Below are positions 24,220 through 32,379 of a stretch of DNA of 64,000 nt, piece after piece. Location: the NCBI GenBank assembly GCA_947626985.1, contig CANQUG010000007.1:1-64000 (forward strand), written 5' to 3'. Both the position numbers and the translations under genes were made by a program. Under the pieces are notes generated by a model. The model made no database searches. It had not been told where the DNA came from and was given only the letters and a program-made list of their open reading frames with translations. This DNA is from an uncultured Lachnospiraceae bacterium (lineage in GTDB: Bacteria > Bacillota > Clostridia > Lachnospirales > Lachnospiraceae). Positions within the stretch are counted from its first letter, which is position 1, and each line of letters starts with the position of its first letter.

Positions 24220-26484
24220 TCAGTATGTCTTTCTCCGGTATTTCTTTGTCCGCTCATCATCAATGACGCCGGAGTAGTTCATGCCGTAGGCGAAATCGTA
24301 GGTGTGTCCTTCACTGTCGGTATAGCAGATCATATCAAAGGCCACGTCCTCGGCCTGTTCCTCCACGGTTTTCATATCTTTGGGCATCTGAACGGGCAGC
24401 AGGCCGGTGGGTTCGAAACGGCCGGATACAATATCCAGCACAGCTCTGGGGGATACCCCGAATTCCGTGAGGATGGCGTCTGCGTAAGGCTCCAGCTCAG
24501 AAAGCACCAGAGGGTTTTTGGCAGTGACGGATACGATGACCGGTTTGTCCTTCATAAGCTCTCTGGCGCGGATCACCAGATCCAGATCCTCCTCATTGGC
24601 GGCAGTGTTCCATTTGCCCTGGTAGGAGCGGTCGGTGAAGTCCTCCAGAGGGTCTCCCCCCGCGATGCTGTGCTTTCTGGCAAATTCCGCCTGATAGGGG
24701 CGGTACTGGAGAGTAATGGGAACATAGCCGTTTCCGCCGGACTGCCGGTCCTCGGGAGAATATCCCACGGAGATGGGAGATTCAATGAAGCAGAGTGCCG
24801 CGTCTGCCTCCTCCGGACTGTCTACGACCTGGAAATACTCATTTGCCAGAGCTTTTTCGTAGGGAGTGATGGTCTGATCCTCAGTGAGGAAGCTCATAAA
24901 ATTCCTGTAGGGGCGGATATGCCGGTCAGGTATGTAAACCTTCGTCTTTTCCTTCAGAGGAAGGACCTGATTTCTGTTTTTCAGCATGACCACGGAGCGG
25001 AGCTGGGATTCATAGCCTCTCTTTACAAATTCCGGATTTCCCACGGTCTTTTCGGAGGTCTCCAGATCCAGGTAAGGATTCTCAAAGAGTCCGGTGCGGA
25101 ACATATTAGTGAGGATTCTGGCTGCACTGCGCTCAAACCGGGCCCTTGCGGCCTGTTCGCCGTATTTTTCACATCCCATGCGGTAGGCTTCCAGAATGGG
25201 GGCAGCGTCGTTGTTGCCGCCGAACTGGTCCACCCCTGCCTCCAGGGCCAGGAGATGACGCTCCGCTTCCGTGAGATGCTCCACGCCCCAGCATTTGCCG
25301 GCAAATTCTTCCTCTGTTTTTCCGATATTGTGGGTGATGCCCCAGTCTGTACATACCACTCCGTCGTAGCCGAACCGGTCCCGGAGCAAATCCTGAATGA
25401 TATATTTGTTATAGGAATTTCCGACATTTTTTCCGTACTTGTCGTCTGCGTTCCAGGAGATGGTGTAGTAGGGCATCACCGCGCTGGCGCAGCCGGTGGG
25501 GCCGTCCAGGGAAAAGGCGCCCTCCGAGAAGGGCTTCATGTGCTCTTCGAAATTATTTCCGGGATATACCGCATATTTGCCGAAGGCATAATGGGCGTCG
25601 CGTCCGGCTTCCCCTGAGCCGCCTCCCGGGAAATGCTTCACCATGGCGTTGACACTCTGGTCGCCCCAACCGTCCTCGCTGCCCGGGGTGGTCTGAAAGC
25701 CGTCGCAGTAGGCCTTCGTCATGGCAATGGAGAGCTCTGTGTGTTCTCCGAAGGTGTCCGCCATGCGCATCCAGCGGGGTTCCGTGCACAGGTCAATCTG
25801 AGGGGAGAGGGCAGTGGCCAGCCCGAGAGCGCGGTATTCCATGGAGCCCATCCGGCCGAAATCATATACGATCTCAGGATCAAAGGTCGCGGTGAAACCA
25901 ATGCCGTTGGCCCATCTGGAGATGGGTTCGCCGGCGACGCCTTTGTATTCCGCGTCTGTCTGAGCGCCGTGTCTGGGATCGGAGCAGTTGTTGGCGGGGA
26001 TGCCGAAGCCGGAATTTTCCGCCAGTGCCTGGACGTTGTTGTTCCAGCGGACGGCGGTTTCCGTATCCTTCAGACCGGTGATCAGCACGTGGCGCACTTT
26101 GTCCTCCACGAGAAACTTTTTCTGCTGATCCGTGAGGTCCCAGGGAGCCGCGCCGCTTTCGGCAAAATCCTTTCCGCCGTAGGTGCCTCCGAAGACAGCC
26201 TGGCTGCCGGGGGCGGGAATCATCTGGTGAGCGCTGTAGAGCATCAGACCGGCGATATCCTCCACGGAGAGACGTCCGGCCAGGTCCTTCGCCCGCTCTT
26301 TGGCGTCCAGCCTCCAGTCTTCATAGGGAACCAGTTCTCCGGTTCCCAGGAAATCCTTAAAAGCAAGTCCGTCGATGGTGATAAGCTTCACCCGGGTCCC
26401 TTCGGATAATCCCAGGGTTTTGCCGTTTTCATTGTGAATGAGACGGTATCCGTCCTTTTTTTCTTCTTTCCATTGCGTGGACAT
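24220..26484 (-). CDS. Glycoside hydrolase family 3 (beta-glucosidase/xylosidase-like)
   Basis: 754 residues without a signal peptide, so cytoplasmic. The N-terminal barrel has the GH3 sequence GYDGVVCTDWGITH with nucleophile Asp380; the substrate pocket motif VKHFPGGGSGEAGRDAH lies at about 280-300. The C-terminal alpha/beta sandwich follows (SVVMLKNRNQVLPL), ending in YDFAYGMNYSG. There is no fibronectin-like C-terminal domain. A beta-configured glucoside or xyloside is the likely substrate, but specificity cannot be read. AAAGGAGA ribosome site. It is the second gene of a unit led by carbamate kinase on the same strand (23 bases apart), an unexpected partner. Confidence 0.9.
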   Translation of the reverse strand: MSTQWKEEKKDGYRLIHNENGKTLGLSEGTRVKLITIDGLAFKDFLGTGELVPYEDWRLDAKERAKDLAGRLSVEDIAGLMLYSAHQMIPAPGSQAVFGGTYGGKDFAESGAAPWDLTDQQKKFLVEDKVRHVLITGLKDTETAVRWNNNVQALAENSGFGIPANNCSDPRHGAQTDAEYKGVAGEPISRWANGIGFTATFDPEIVYDFGRMGSMEYRALGLATALSPQIDLCTEPRWMRMADTFGEHTELSIAMTKAYCDGFQTTPGSEDGWGDQSVNAMVKHFPGGGSGEAGRDAHYAFGKYAVYPGNNFEEHMKPFSEGAFSLDGPTGCASAVMPYYTISWNADDKYGKNVGNSYNKYIIQDLLRDRFGYDGVVCTDWGITHNIGKTEEEFAGKCWGVEHLTEAERHLLALEAGVDQFGGNNDAAPILEAYRMGCEKYGEQAARARFERSAARILTNMFRTGLFENPYLDLETSEKTVGNPEFVKRGYESQLRSVVMLKNRNQVLPLKEKTKVYIPDRHIRPYRNFMSFLTEDQTITPYEKALANEYFQVVDSPEEADAALCFIESPISVGYSPEDRQSGGNGYVPITLQYRPYQAEFARKHSIAGGDPLEDFTDRSYQGKWNTAANEEDLDLVIRARELMKDKPVIVSVTAKNPLVLSELEPYADAILTEFGVSPRAVLDIVSGRFEPTGLLPVQMPKDMKTVEEQAEDVAFDMICYTDSEGHTYDFAYGMNYSGVIDDERTKKYRRKTY

Positions 26485-26507
26485 GATGGTTCTCCTTTGG
26501 ATTTACT

Positions 26508-27440
26508 TTATTTGATAATGGTTCCGGTTTTTTCCCGGTATCCGTCTTTGGCGTGGGAAATATCGGTGATGATGGTCCGGCGGCCTTCCCCTTTTTCGAT
26601 GAAGGAGATGCCTGCCTCGAATTTCGGAAGCATGGAGCCCGGAGCAAACTGATTGGCCTCCATGTGTGTTCTGGCCTCCTCAATATTCAGGGTATCCAGA
26701 AATTCTTCATTGTGGGCTCCCAGGTTCAGGCTGACTTTTTCCACGCTGGTGAGGATCATGAGGGTGTCCGCATTCAGTTCCTCCGCCAGAAGTCCGCTGG
26801 CGAGGTCTTTTTCAATGATGGCGCTGGCGCCTCTGAGAGCAATGCCCTGTTCCATCACGGGGATTCCGCCGCCTCCTGCGGCGATGACGATCTGGCCGGC
26901 TTCCACCAGGGTGCGGATGGTTTCCAGCTCCACGATTTTGTGGGGCTTCGGAGCCGCTACGATTCTGCGGTAGCCGTCCTGGGAAACACGGATGACGGAG
27001 TTTCCTTTATCCTCCTCGGCTTCGGCTTCCTGTTTATTGAGGATCCGCCCGATGATTTTTTCCGGAGTATCGAAGGCGTCGTCGTAGGGATCGATCACTA
27101 CCTGGGTGAGAATGGTACTCACGGGCTTATAGATTCCCCGGGAAAGGAGTTCCTGGCGGATGGCGTTCTGCAGGTCATAGCCGATGTAACCCTGGCTCAT
27201 GGCGGAGCATACGGACATGGGAGCAAAGGTGTAGTCGGGATGAGCCTTACCGAATTCATTCATGGCGGTGTGGATCATGCCTACCTGCGGGCCGTTGCTG
27301 TGGGAGATGACTACCTCGCTTCCTTCCTCCACCAGGTCGGCGATGGCTTTTGCGGCGGCTTTTGCGGCGACTTTCTGCTCCGGGAGGGTGGTGCCCAGTG
27401 CTCTGTGACCCAGAGCCACGACGGTGATTTTTTTATTCAT
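26508..27440 (-). CDS. arcC: Carbamate kinase
   Basis: Interconverts carbamoyl phosphate plus ADP with ATP plus carbamate, usually the energy-yielding last step of arginine, agmatine or purine/allantoin breakdown. 310 residues, the normal length. The family blocks SHSNGPQVG, IAAGGGGIPV and GSMLPKFEAGISFI are intact. The first glycine-rich loop reads ALGHRALG instead of the usual ALGGNAL, indicating a divergent subgroup. ATG 27440 has AAGAGGT upstream. No arginine deiminase or transcarbamylase is nearby. It has a ~185-base leader with a hairpin. Confidence 0.92.
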   Translation of the reverse strand: MNKKITVVALGHRALGTTLPEQKVAAKAAAKAIADLVEEGSEVVISHSNGPQVGMIHTAMNEFGKAHPDYTFAPMSVCSAMSQGYIGYDLQNAIRQELLSRGIYKPVSTILTQVVIDPYDDAFDTPEKIIGRILNKQEAEAEEDKGNSVIRVSQDGYRRIVAAPKPHKIVELETIRTLVEAGQIVIAAGGGGIPVMEQGIALRGASAIIEKDLASGLLAEELNADTLMILTSVEKVSLNLGAHNEEFLDTLNIEEARTHMEANQFAPGSMLPKFEAGISFIEKGEGRRTIITDISHAKDGYREKTGTIIK

Positions 27441-27552
27441 ATGAATTACCTCTTTTTCTGTGATTTTAGATGACGCAGTGTTATGATTTACAGTATGCTG
27501 ACATGTGATCAGATCGACGTGATTTTGAACATGTATGTACATTACAGTGTTT

Positions 27553-27581
27553 TGCCGGCGCATCAGCGCCTTTTTTCGGCA
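27553..27581. promoter_or_regulatory. Hairpin in the carbamate kinase leader
   Basis: GGCGC-ATCA-GCGCC followed by TTTTTT on the + strand, all enclosed in an outer TGCCG/CGGCA pair. In the reverse-strand leader it forms a compact stem about 110 bases before the carbamate kinase start; on the + strand it looks like a terminator with no gene ahead of it. Function unknown. Confidence 0.4.
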
Positions 27582-27625
27582 GAATCGACAAATAATGATC
27601 TTATCGAAGCTTCAGCCATGTTTCT

Positions 27626-27654
27626 ATTATACAAAAAGATAGTGGCGTTTACAA
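27626..27654 (-). promoter_or_regulatory. Predicted promoter of the carbamate kinase-GH3 unit
   Basis: Reverse-strand TTGTAA (27649-27654), 17-base spacer, TATAAT (27626-27631). Confidence 0.6.
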
Positions 27655-27678
27655 TCTAATTTCTGAAATTGGATGATG

Positions 27679-27732
27679 AAAAAAGCCCCATTGGCCGGTT
27701 TCCCTCATCCGGGAAAGGCGGGGCCGAGGGGC
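27679..27732 (-). terminator. Terminator of the 27767-28249 gene
   Basis: On the reverse strand GCCCC, GGCC and TTTCCC pair in order with GGGAAA, GGCC and GGGGC, then TTTTTT (27679-27684). It ends 34 bases after the stop codon. Confidence 0.75.
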
Positions 27733-27766
27733 AGGAGGAGAGAACTGACGCAGAATCGCAGAAAAG

Positions 27767-28249
27767 CTATTCTTCAGGGGTTTGGATATCTGATTGGGCT
27801 CCCTGAAGAGAGGATTCCACCAGATCCGTGTATTTTTTCAGTTCTTCTTCAGAGGCATGGCCGGTCAGCTGCATTTTTGTGACGCCGTTGTACTGGCCGG
27901 GGAAGGACATGGTCATGATGCCGTTTCCGTAGATTTTTACGATGTCGCCGGGAGTGAGGGAATCGTTTCCGGCGGATTTTCCGTTTTCATCCAGGAGTCC
28001 CTCTGACGGGATGGGAGCAGTGAAAATGGTTTCATTATTCATGTCCACAAATACCTGCATGCGCAGAAGGTCTCCGGTTTCCACGTAGACGGCAGTGAGA
28101 GCGCTGGCTTCTTCTTCCTGGAGAGCCTGTTTTTCCCGGGCAGCCTGACGGCTGACGGTGCTCCAGAAACCTCCGGCAATGAGGAGAAGGACGACAACCA
28201 GAACGGTCATTCCTAAAATCATCTTGTAGTCTTTCTTTTTTTCTTTCAT
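27767..28249 (-). CDS. Small membrane-anchored protein, function unknown
   Basis: 160 residues: a short basic tail, one membrane helix at about 10-29 (ILGMTVLVVVLLLIAGGFW), a short helix and a ~100-residue outer domain with a beta-barrel look (YVETGDLLRMQVFVD, GDIVKIYGNGIMTMSFPGQYNGV). The GDIVKIYG segment resembles OB-like or DUF3221-type domains; this is a weak resemblance only. ATG 28249 with AAAGGA upstream was chosen over longer upstream frames that merely run through a repeat array. Own terminator; probably monocistronic. Confidence 0.65.
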   Translation of the reverse strand: MKEKKKDYKMILGMTVLVVVLLLIAGGFWSTVSRQAAREKQALQEEEASALTAVYVETGDLLRMQVFVDMNNETIFTAPIPSEGLLDENGKSAGNDSLTPGDIVKIYGNGIMTMSFPGQYNGVTKMQLTGHASEEELKKYTDLVESSLQGAQSDIQTPEE

Positions 28250-28273
28250 AAAATGAATCCTTTCTGTATGTAC

Positions 28274-28413
28274 ATGGAAGCGACATATATATGGAAGCAG
28301 CGTATACATGTGGAAGCGACATATATATGAAAGCAGCGTATACATGTGGAAGCGGCGTATACATATGGAAGCAGCATATACGCATGGAAGTAATGTGTAT
28401 GTATGTGGAAGCA
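28274..28413. repeat. Tandem array of GGAAGC units with 17-21 bp period
   Basis: Eight units begin GGAAGC (or GAAAGC/GGAAGT) and continue with CRTATAYAT-like sequence. The first four form two near-identical 36-bp doublets (17+19). It lies immediately upstream of the 27767-28249 gene in the 403-base gap 28250-28652. No gene is supported there: the open frames through it are translations of the repeat. Confidence 0.75.
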
Positions 28414-28560
28414 AAGTTTTGCATACAGGGTACGGCTTATGTGAACAGCTGGTTTCTGTTTTGGATGCGGCACTGAGGGTGAAAAGAACATCAGGGGCAT
28501 ACTTTCCTGCATTGACCGTAAGGGAAGAGTAAAAGGAAAAAATGTAAGAAAAATGTAAGG

Positions 28561-28628
28561 AAAAAATGGGAGAGGATAGGTTGCCAGGCGAATATGAATA
28601 TCTTTCGTCTGAAAACCTATCCTCTCCC
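28561..28628 (-). terminator. Terminator of the envelope operon
   Basis: GGGAGAGGATAGGTT (28568-28582) is perfectly complementary to 28614-28628 (15 bp), and on the reverse strand a TTTTTT run follows at 28561-28566. It lies 25 bases after the LytR_C gene stop. Confidence 0.85.
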
Positions 28629-28652
28629 TGAATTCGGATCGGAATACCTGGA

Positions 28653-29426
28653 TCAGGAGTTCCTTGCGTCGCTGCTTCCGATAAGAACATAAATATCTGT
28701 CTGTGCCGGAAGAGGATAACCTGTAGTGGCTTCAATTCCGGTAGTGACGCTTCCTATCTGAATGGATGCATTGGGAAACAGCTGAAGCAATAATTCCGCC
28801 TTGGAAACTTCAGTGGTATAAATCACAGTCTGAGTACCAACCGAACCGGTGTAAGTAGCAGGAGTAACATTCGTGTAACCGGCCTGCTCCAGTACAGTTT
28901 TCCAATAACCGGCCACGCCCTGTTTACGAGTGCCGTTAAGTATTAACACGGAAAGAGAAGCTATTTCGGCCGGCGGAGGAGTAAGACTGGGACCCGCTGT
29001 CAGAAAATCAGTGGGAAGCGGAGTCTGACTTGGAAGAACGCCGTCAGCAGACGTAGGTTCTGCAGCGATATCGGTTACGGACGGTACAACCTCCGGAGTG
29101 TCTGCAGTCTCGGGAATATCCTCATGATTCTCGTTCGCAGTTTCCTGGATACTGTCCTGATTATCGTCATTTCCCAAAGCTTCGGAATCATCCGGTTCAT
29201 CTGAAGGAACGGGAAGATTTTCATTTTCGAATTCATCCCACATATCAGCTTTTTCCTGAGCACTCAGATCTTCTACCTGTTGTTCAAATTCCTTATCCTT
29301 TTCTCTGTCTTTATATACAAAAAATACGATACAGGCCATCAGAACCAAAACCATGAATATATAAAAAAATGTTTTTAAGGGGTTCCGTCCCTGCTCACGT
29401 TTCTTTTTCCGCTTCTTTGTCGACAT
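28653..29426 (-). CDS. Membrane-anchored LytR_C-domain protein
   Basis: 257 residues: basic tail, membrane helix at about 18-38, a long acidic linker rich in Asp, Glu, Pro and Thr (about 50-160), then a LytR C-terminal-type domain beginning SVLILNGTRKQGVAGYWKTV and ending DIYVLIGSSD. This domain usually sits at the end of LCP ligases; here it is a separate protein, while the LCP protein encoded two genes upstream lacks it. They may work together in attaching polymers to peptidoglycan. ATG 29426 with AAGGGA upstream. Last gene of the envelope operon. Confidence 0.8.
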   Translation of the reverse strand: MSTKKRKKKREQGRNPLKTFFYIFMVLVLMACIVFFVYKDREKDKEFEQQVEDLSAQEKADMWDEFENENLPVPSDEPDDSEALGNDDNQDSIQETANENHEDIPETADTPEVVPSVTDIAAEPTSADGVLPSQTPLPTDFLTAGPSLTPPPAEIASLSVLILNGTRKQGVAGYWKTVLEQAGYTNVTPATYTGSVGTQTVIYTTEVSKAELLLQLFPNASIQIGSVTTGIEATTGYPLPAQTDIYVLIGSSDARNS

Positions 29427-29457
29427 TTTCTCGTGTCCCTTCATTTTTTCGGTATAA

Positions 29458-29508
29458 AATGCGGACGGAAAAAAACATAGAAAACTGTGTTTTTTCCCGC
29501 CGCATTTT
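29458..29508 (-). terminator. Hairpin between the secreted protein and LytR_C genes
   Basis: TGCGGACGGAAAAAAACA pairs with TGTGTTTTTTCCCGCCGCA with few mismatches. On the reverse strand TTTT follows the stem and the stem itself contains a T run. Likely partial termination after the secreted-protein gene. Confidence 0.6.
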
Positions 29509-29525
29509 CAGGTTTTTTACCTATC

Positions 29526-30080
29526 TTACTTCTCCAGAACTGCAACTGTGCCGGGGAACGGAAGATCAAATACCAGCTTGCCGTCCACTTCTCTCGGTAC
29601 AACAAAAGCTACTTCCAGTTCATTGGTATCGGGATTGGTTCTTTCGATCGTAACAAGGTAATCCTCTGCTGTCTTATCACCTGTAAGCTCGATGCCAAGA
29701 TTGATTTCAACCGTTTTTCCGTCTACGAAGTCTGCTTCATTAGTTCCTTCAAGAATGATCTCGAAAGGCTGTACGATCGCTTCATACTCGGTCAGATCTA
29801 CATCAACATCGGTGCCATAGAGTTTCATTTCGATGCCGTTCGCTACATAGTAGTCCTGAGCTGCTTTGGTATCGCCTTCTGCAAGGGCTTTACCAGCATC
29901 GGAAAGTTTTTCTACGTCCACATCTGCAACTACAAGCTGTCCGCCTGCAGGAATGGCGTCGGTTTGAGCAATGACAACATCATCTTTAACGATCTTTCCC
30001 ACACTACCCTGAGCCATTACGGAGCTGGCAAGACTAACAACCATGATCATGGTGCACAGCAGTGCAACTAACTTTTTCAT
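29526..30080 (-). CDS. Small secreted protein, function unknown
   Basis: 184 residues with a clear signal peptide (MKKLVALLCTMIMVVSLASSVMA-Q). The mature part is acidic and beta-rich, with a central DYYVANGIEMKLYGTDVDVDLTEYEAIV and a final PFPGTVAVLEK; there is no anchor or sorting motif. GGAGGAG ribosome site. It lies between an LCP ligase gene and a LytR_C gene on the same strand, so an extracellular structural or accessory role in the envelope is an inference from position only. Confidence 0.7.
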   Translation of the reverse strand: MKKLVALLCTMIMVVSLASSVMAQGSVGKIVKDDVVIAQTDAIPAGGQLVVADVDVEKLSDAGKALAEGDTKAAQDYYVANGIEMKLYGTDVDVDLTEYEAIVQPFEIILEGTNEADFVDGKTVEINLGIELTGDKTAEDYLVTIERTNPDTNELEVAFVVPREVDGKLVFDLPFPGTVAVLEK

Positions 30081-30127
30081 GACACATCTCCTCCTTTCTT
30101 TGATATTTTTGGCTTGCGCCGATATAT

Positions 30128-30153
30128 GTTTAGACTTCTTGCGAAGTTTAAAC
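30128..30153 (-). other. Intercistronic hairpin
   Basis: GTTTAGACTTC and GAAGTTTAAAC form an 11-bp stem with one wobble and a 4-nt loop, just after the LCP gene stop. No T run follows, so it is probably an RNA stability or processing element. Confidence 0.45.
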
Positions 30154-30158
30154 CGGAT

Positions 30159-31352
30159 TTAAATTTCCTCATAGAAAAGTTCGATCACCTTTTCTTTGAG
30201 GCTCTCCTCGTCGAGATAAAATTCGTCGTGACGATCTCCCACCACATTTTCGCCTTCGGGACGATAATAATTATCGTCTGTAAATTCCACGGCGCTCAGA
30301 GTATTCAGAAGATCCAGATATTTATTTTTGGTAATACTGGTCTGAAGGTAATCATTCATATCCTTCAGCTGATTCCAGGTGCCTTCCGGATTTTCCCGGG
30401 CGCGGCTTTTGGCCTGGTTAATATAAGCGGTAACATAGGCCTGCTGACGCTGGATACGGCCTTCATTACTGAAATCCTGCGTGGTGTCACGATAATGAAG
30501 GTAATCGGCGACATTGGAATCATCCAGTTTTACTACGGCGCCCTCATACAGTTCCGGATATTTTTCCACCAGATCATCATTAGGGACTTCTACCGTAATT
30601 CCGCCGGCTAAATTATTAATATATGTCATGGATGTCTGATTAGTGACCACGTAGTCACTAATCGGGATGCCGCCCAGCATTCTGGAAACAGCGTCCTTCA
30701 GGTTTTCACAGCTGACTTTTCCGCCGTCTCCGTATGTGTATGCGTAAGCTAAGTGATCCACTTCATATCCACGATCATGTCCTGACACATAATACCGGTG
30801 TATTTCAGTCATCGTATCACGGCTGAAGGCCATGATCGTCATTTTTTTATGCTTTTTATCCAGAACAACCAGAGAAACCGTATCGGCTCTGGGAGCAGCT
30901 GTATAACCGGTTTTCTCAATTTTTCCCAGGGAATCGATACCGGCGTATAAAATATTGGTAATCAGAGAATTATACTGATATTTTTTTCCCTTGTAAGTAA
31001 TATTCCGGTAGCCGCTTGCCATATCATAAGAGTTCCCGGACTGAATGACCTTCTGGTTCTTTCGGATCCCCTGAAACAGCAGTACCCCCGCTGTCACAAC
31101 CACAGCGAGAATAATCACCGAACTGAGTATTGCCTGCAGTTTATGATGACGGAAAAAACGTTTGATACGATGACTTAACGACCCTCCGCTCTTCCTGCTG
31201 TGATGTCTGGCGTGCTGCCGGGAACGGCTGTCAGAATATTGTCTGGAGTGACTGCCAGCAGATGTACCGGAATCAGGTCTGGAATGACTATTTGTTTTAT
31301 CAGTACCATAGTTGGACGGACGTCCTGTTTTTTTACTGGTGTGTTCACTCAT
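30159..31352 (-). CDS. LytR-CpsA-Psr (LCP) family glycopolymer ligase
   Basis: 397 residues. A 65-residue Ser/Arg/His-rich cytoplasmic tail is followed by a membrane helix at about 73-94 and an LCP domain from ~120. Family motifs are present: RADTVSLVVLDKKHKKMTIMAFSRDT (Asp and Arg residues binding the pyrophosphate of the lipid donor), VDHLAYAYTYGDG, and LHYRDTTQDFSNEGRIQRQQ near the end. It would transfer a secondary polymer from a lipid carrier to peptidoglycan. It lacks the LytR_C domain, which is supplied by a separate gene downstream. Located behind the BY-kinase gene. Confidence 0.92.
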   Translation of the reverse strand: MSEHTSKKTGRPSNYGTDKTNSHSRPDSGTSAGSHSRQYSDSRSRQHARHHSRKSGGSLSHRIKRFFRHHKLQAILSSVIILAVVVTAGVLLFQGIRKNQKVIQSGNSYDMASGYRNITYKGKKYQYNSLITNILYAGIDSLGKIEKTGYTAAPRADTVSLVVLDKKHKKMTIMAFSRDTMTEIHRYYVSGHDRGYEVDHLAYAYTYGDGGKVSCENLKDAVSRMLGGIPISDYVVTNQTSMTYINNLAGGITVEVPNDDLVEKYPELYEGAVVKLDDSNVADYLHYRDTTQDFSNEGRIQRQQAYVTAYINQAKSRARENPEGTWNQLKDMNDYLQTSITKNKYLDLLNTLSAVEFTDDNYYRPEGENVVGDRHDEFYLDEESLKEKVIELFYEEI

Positions 31353-31457
31353 ATTTTTTTCCTGTCATGCAAAATCAATCTTTGCCAATCGTCTGATCAA
31401 TGATTCGGGATACATCCGGAATTATATGATCATAACATCAATGCTGCCGGATGTTAT

Positions 31458-32363
31458 TCAGTGAATCTGCTGTCTGTAAGGATTTGCAACCTTATTGCTG
31501 TCCCGCCGGGAAGTACCTGCGGAGGATTGTGATGAAGCGCTGTTAGGAGATACATTATAATATGAAGCAGGAGCAGTGTTATTCTGTTCCAGCTCTTCTT
31601 CACGGTCTTCCCCGTAACCGTAGCCATAACCGTAACCGTAGCCGTATCCATAGCCATATCCATAACCGTAGCCATATCCATAGCCGTAACCGCTTCGCTT
31701 GGTTCCGATCTTATTCAGTACTGCACCCAGAATGCGGATTCCGGATAACTCCAGCTGCTTTTTCGCACGGACAGCCTGAGAGCGTTCTGTCAGGCCGCTC
31801 TCCACAACCAGAATGGTGCCGTCGCATTTTTTGGCGACCAGAACTCCATCGATTACCAGGTTGATGGGAGGCGTATCGAGAATTACATAATCATAGTTAT
31901 CCTTGGCCCACTGGAGCAGTTCATCAAAACGTACGCCTGAGAGCAGTTCGCTGGGGTTCGGAGCCGCTGCGCCTGTAAAGATGATATTCATATTCGGATC
32001 ATCCGTGGAGTAAACAGTATCTCTCAGCCCCTGAACACCGCAGAGATATTCGCACAATCCCGTGGTCTTCTGCTGAATATTATAACGGGACAACGTAACA
32101 GAATTTCGAATATCGCAGTCTATATAGATCGCTGTTTTATCCAGGCCGGCAAGGCTTTTGGTAAGACGGAAAGCAATGGATGACTTTCCTTCATGAGCCA
32201 GGGCGCTGGTTACTGCGATGGTTTTCAGATTATATCCGCTCAGCTGAATATTACCTCTCAGAATATTGATCGCTTCACGAGCCTGAAAGGGAAGCTTGTC
32301 CAGCTGAGGGCTGACCGTTTTTCTGGTAGTGTTGGTAAAACTGCTTCTCCACTGCTGTTCCAT
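31458..32363 (-). CDS. CpsD/CapB-type bacterial tyrosine kinase with Gly-Tyr repeat tail
   Basis: 301 residues, cytoplasmic, activated by the membrane protein encoded just upstream. Walker A AHEGKSSIA at 56-64, Walker A' YIDCDIR at 80-86 and Walker B VILDTPP at 160-166 define a BY-kinase. After the kinase fold comes (Gly-Tyr)13-Gly at about 225-251, followed by a polar Asn/Ser/Gln tail containing further Tyr residues. BY-kinases autophosphorylate a C-terminal Tyr cluster; here that cluster is a strict dipeptide repeat. ATG 32363 with GAGAGG upstream; an earlier ATG would overlap the preceding gene by 65 bases. Confidence 0.93.
   Translation of the reverse strand: MEQQWRSSFTNTTRKTVSPQLDKLPFQAREAINILRGNIQLSGYNLKTIAVTSALAHEGKSSIAFRLTKSLAGLDKTAIYIDCDIRNSVTLSRYNIQQKTTGLCEYLCGVQGLRDTVYSTDDPNMNIIFTGAAAPNPSELLSGVRFDELLQWAKDNYDYVILDTPPINLVIDGVLVAKKCDGTILVVESGLTERSQAVRAKKQLELSGIRILGAVLNKIGTKRSGYGYGYGYGYGYGYGYGYGYGYGYGYGEDREEELEQNNTAPASYYNVSPNSASSQSSAGTSRRDSNKVANPYRQQIH
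31611..31691 (-). repeat. 6-bp repeat encoding (Gly-Tyr)13
   Basis: Thirteen consecutive GGNTAY hexamers on the reverse strand plus one further Gly codon. Third-base variation among units argues against very recent expansion, but in-frame gain or loss is easy at this period. Confidence 0.9.
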
Positions 32364-32379
32364 TTTATTTACATTCCTC

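Noticed and set aside
28274..28413. CRISPR array
   Set aside because: Units are 17-21 bp and adjoining, with no spacers.
28250..28735. Reverse frames extending the 27767-28249 gene upstream through the repeat array
   Set aside because: A good ribosome site and signal-anchor start exist at 28249, and the extension is low-complexity repeat translation.
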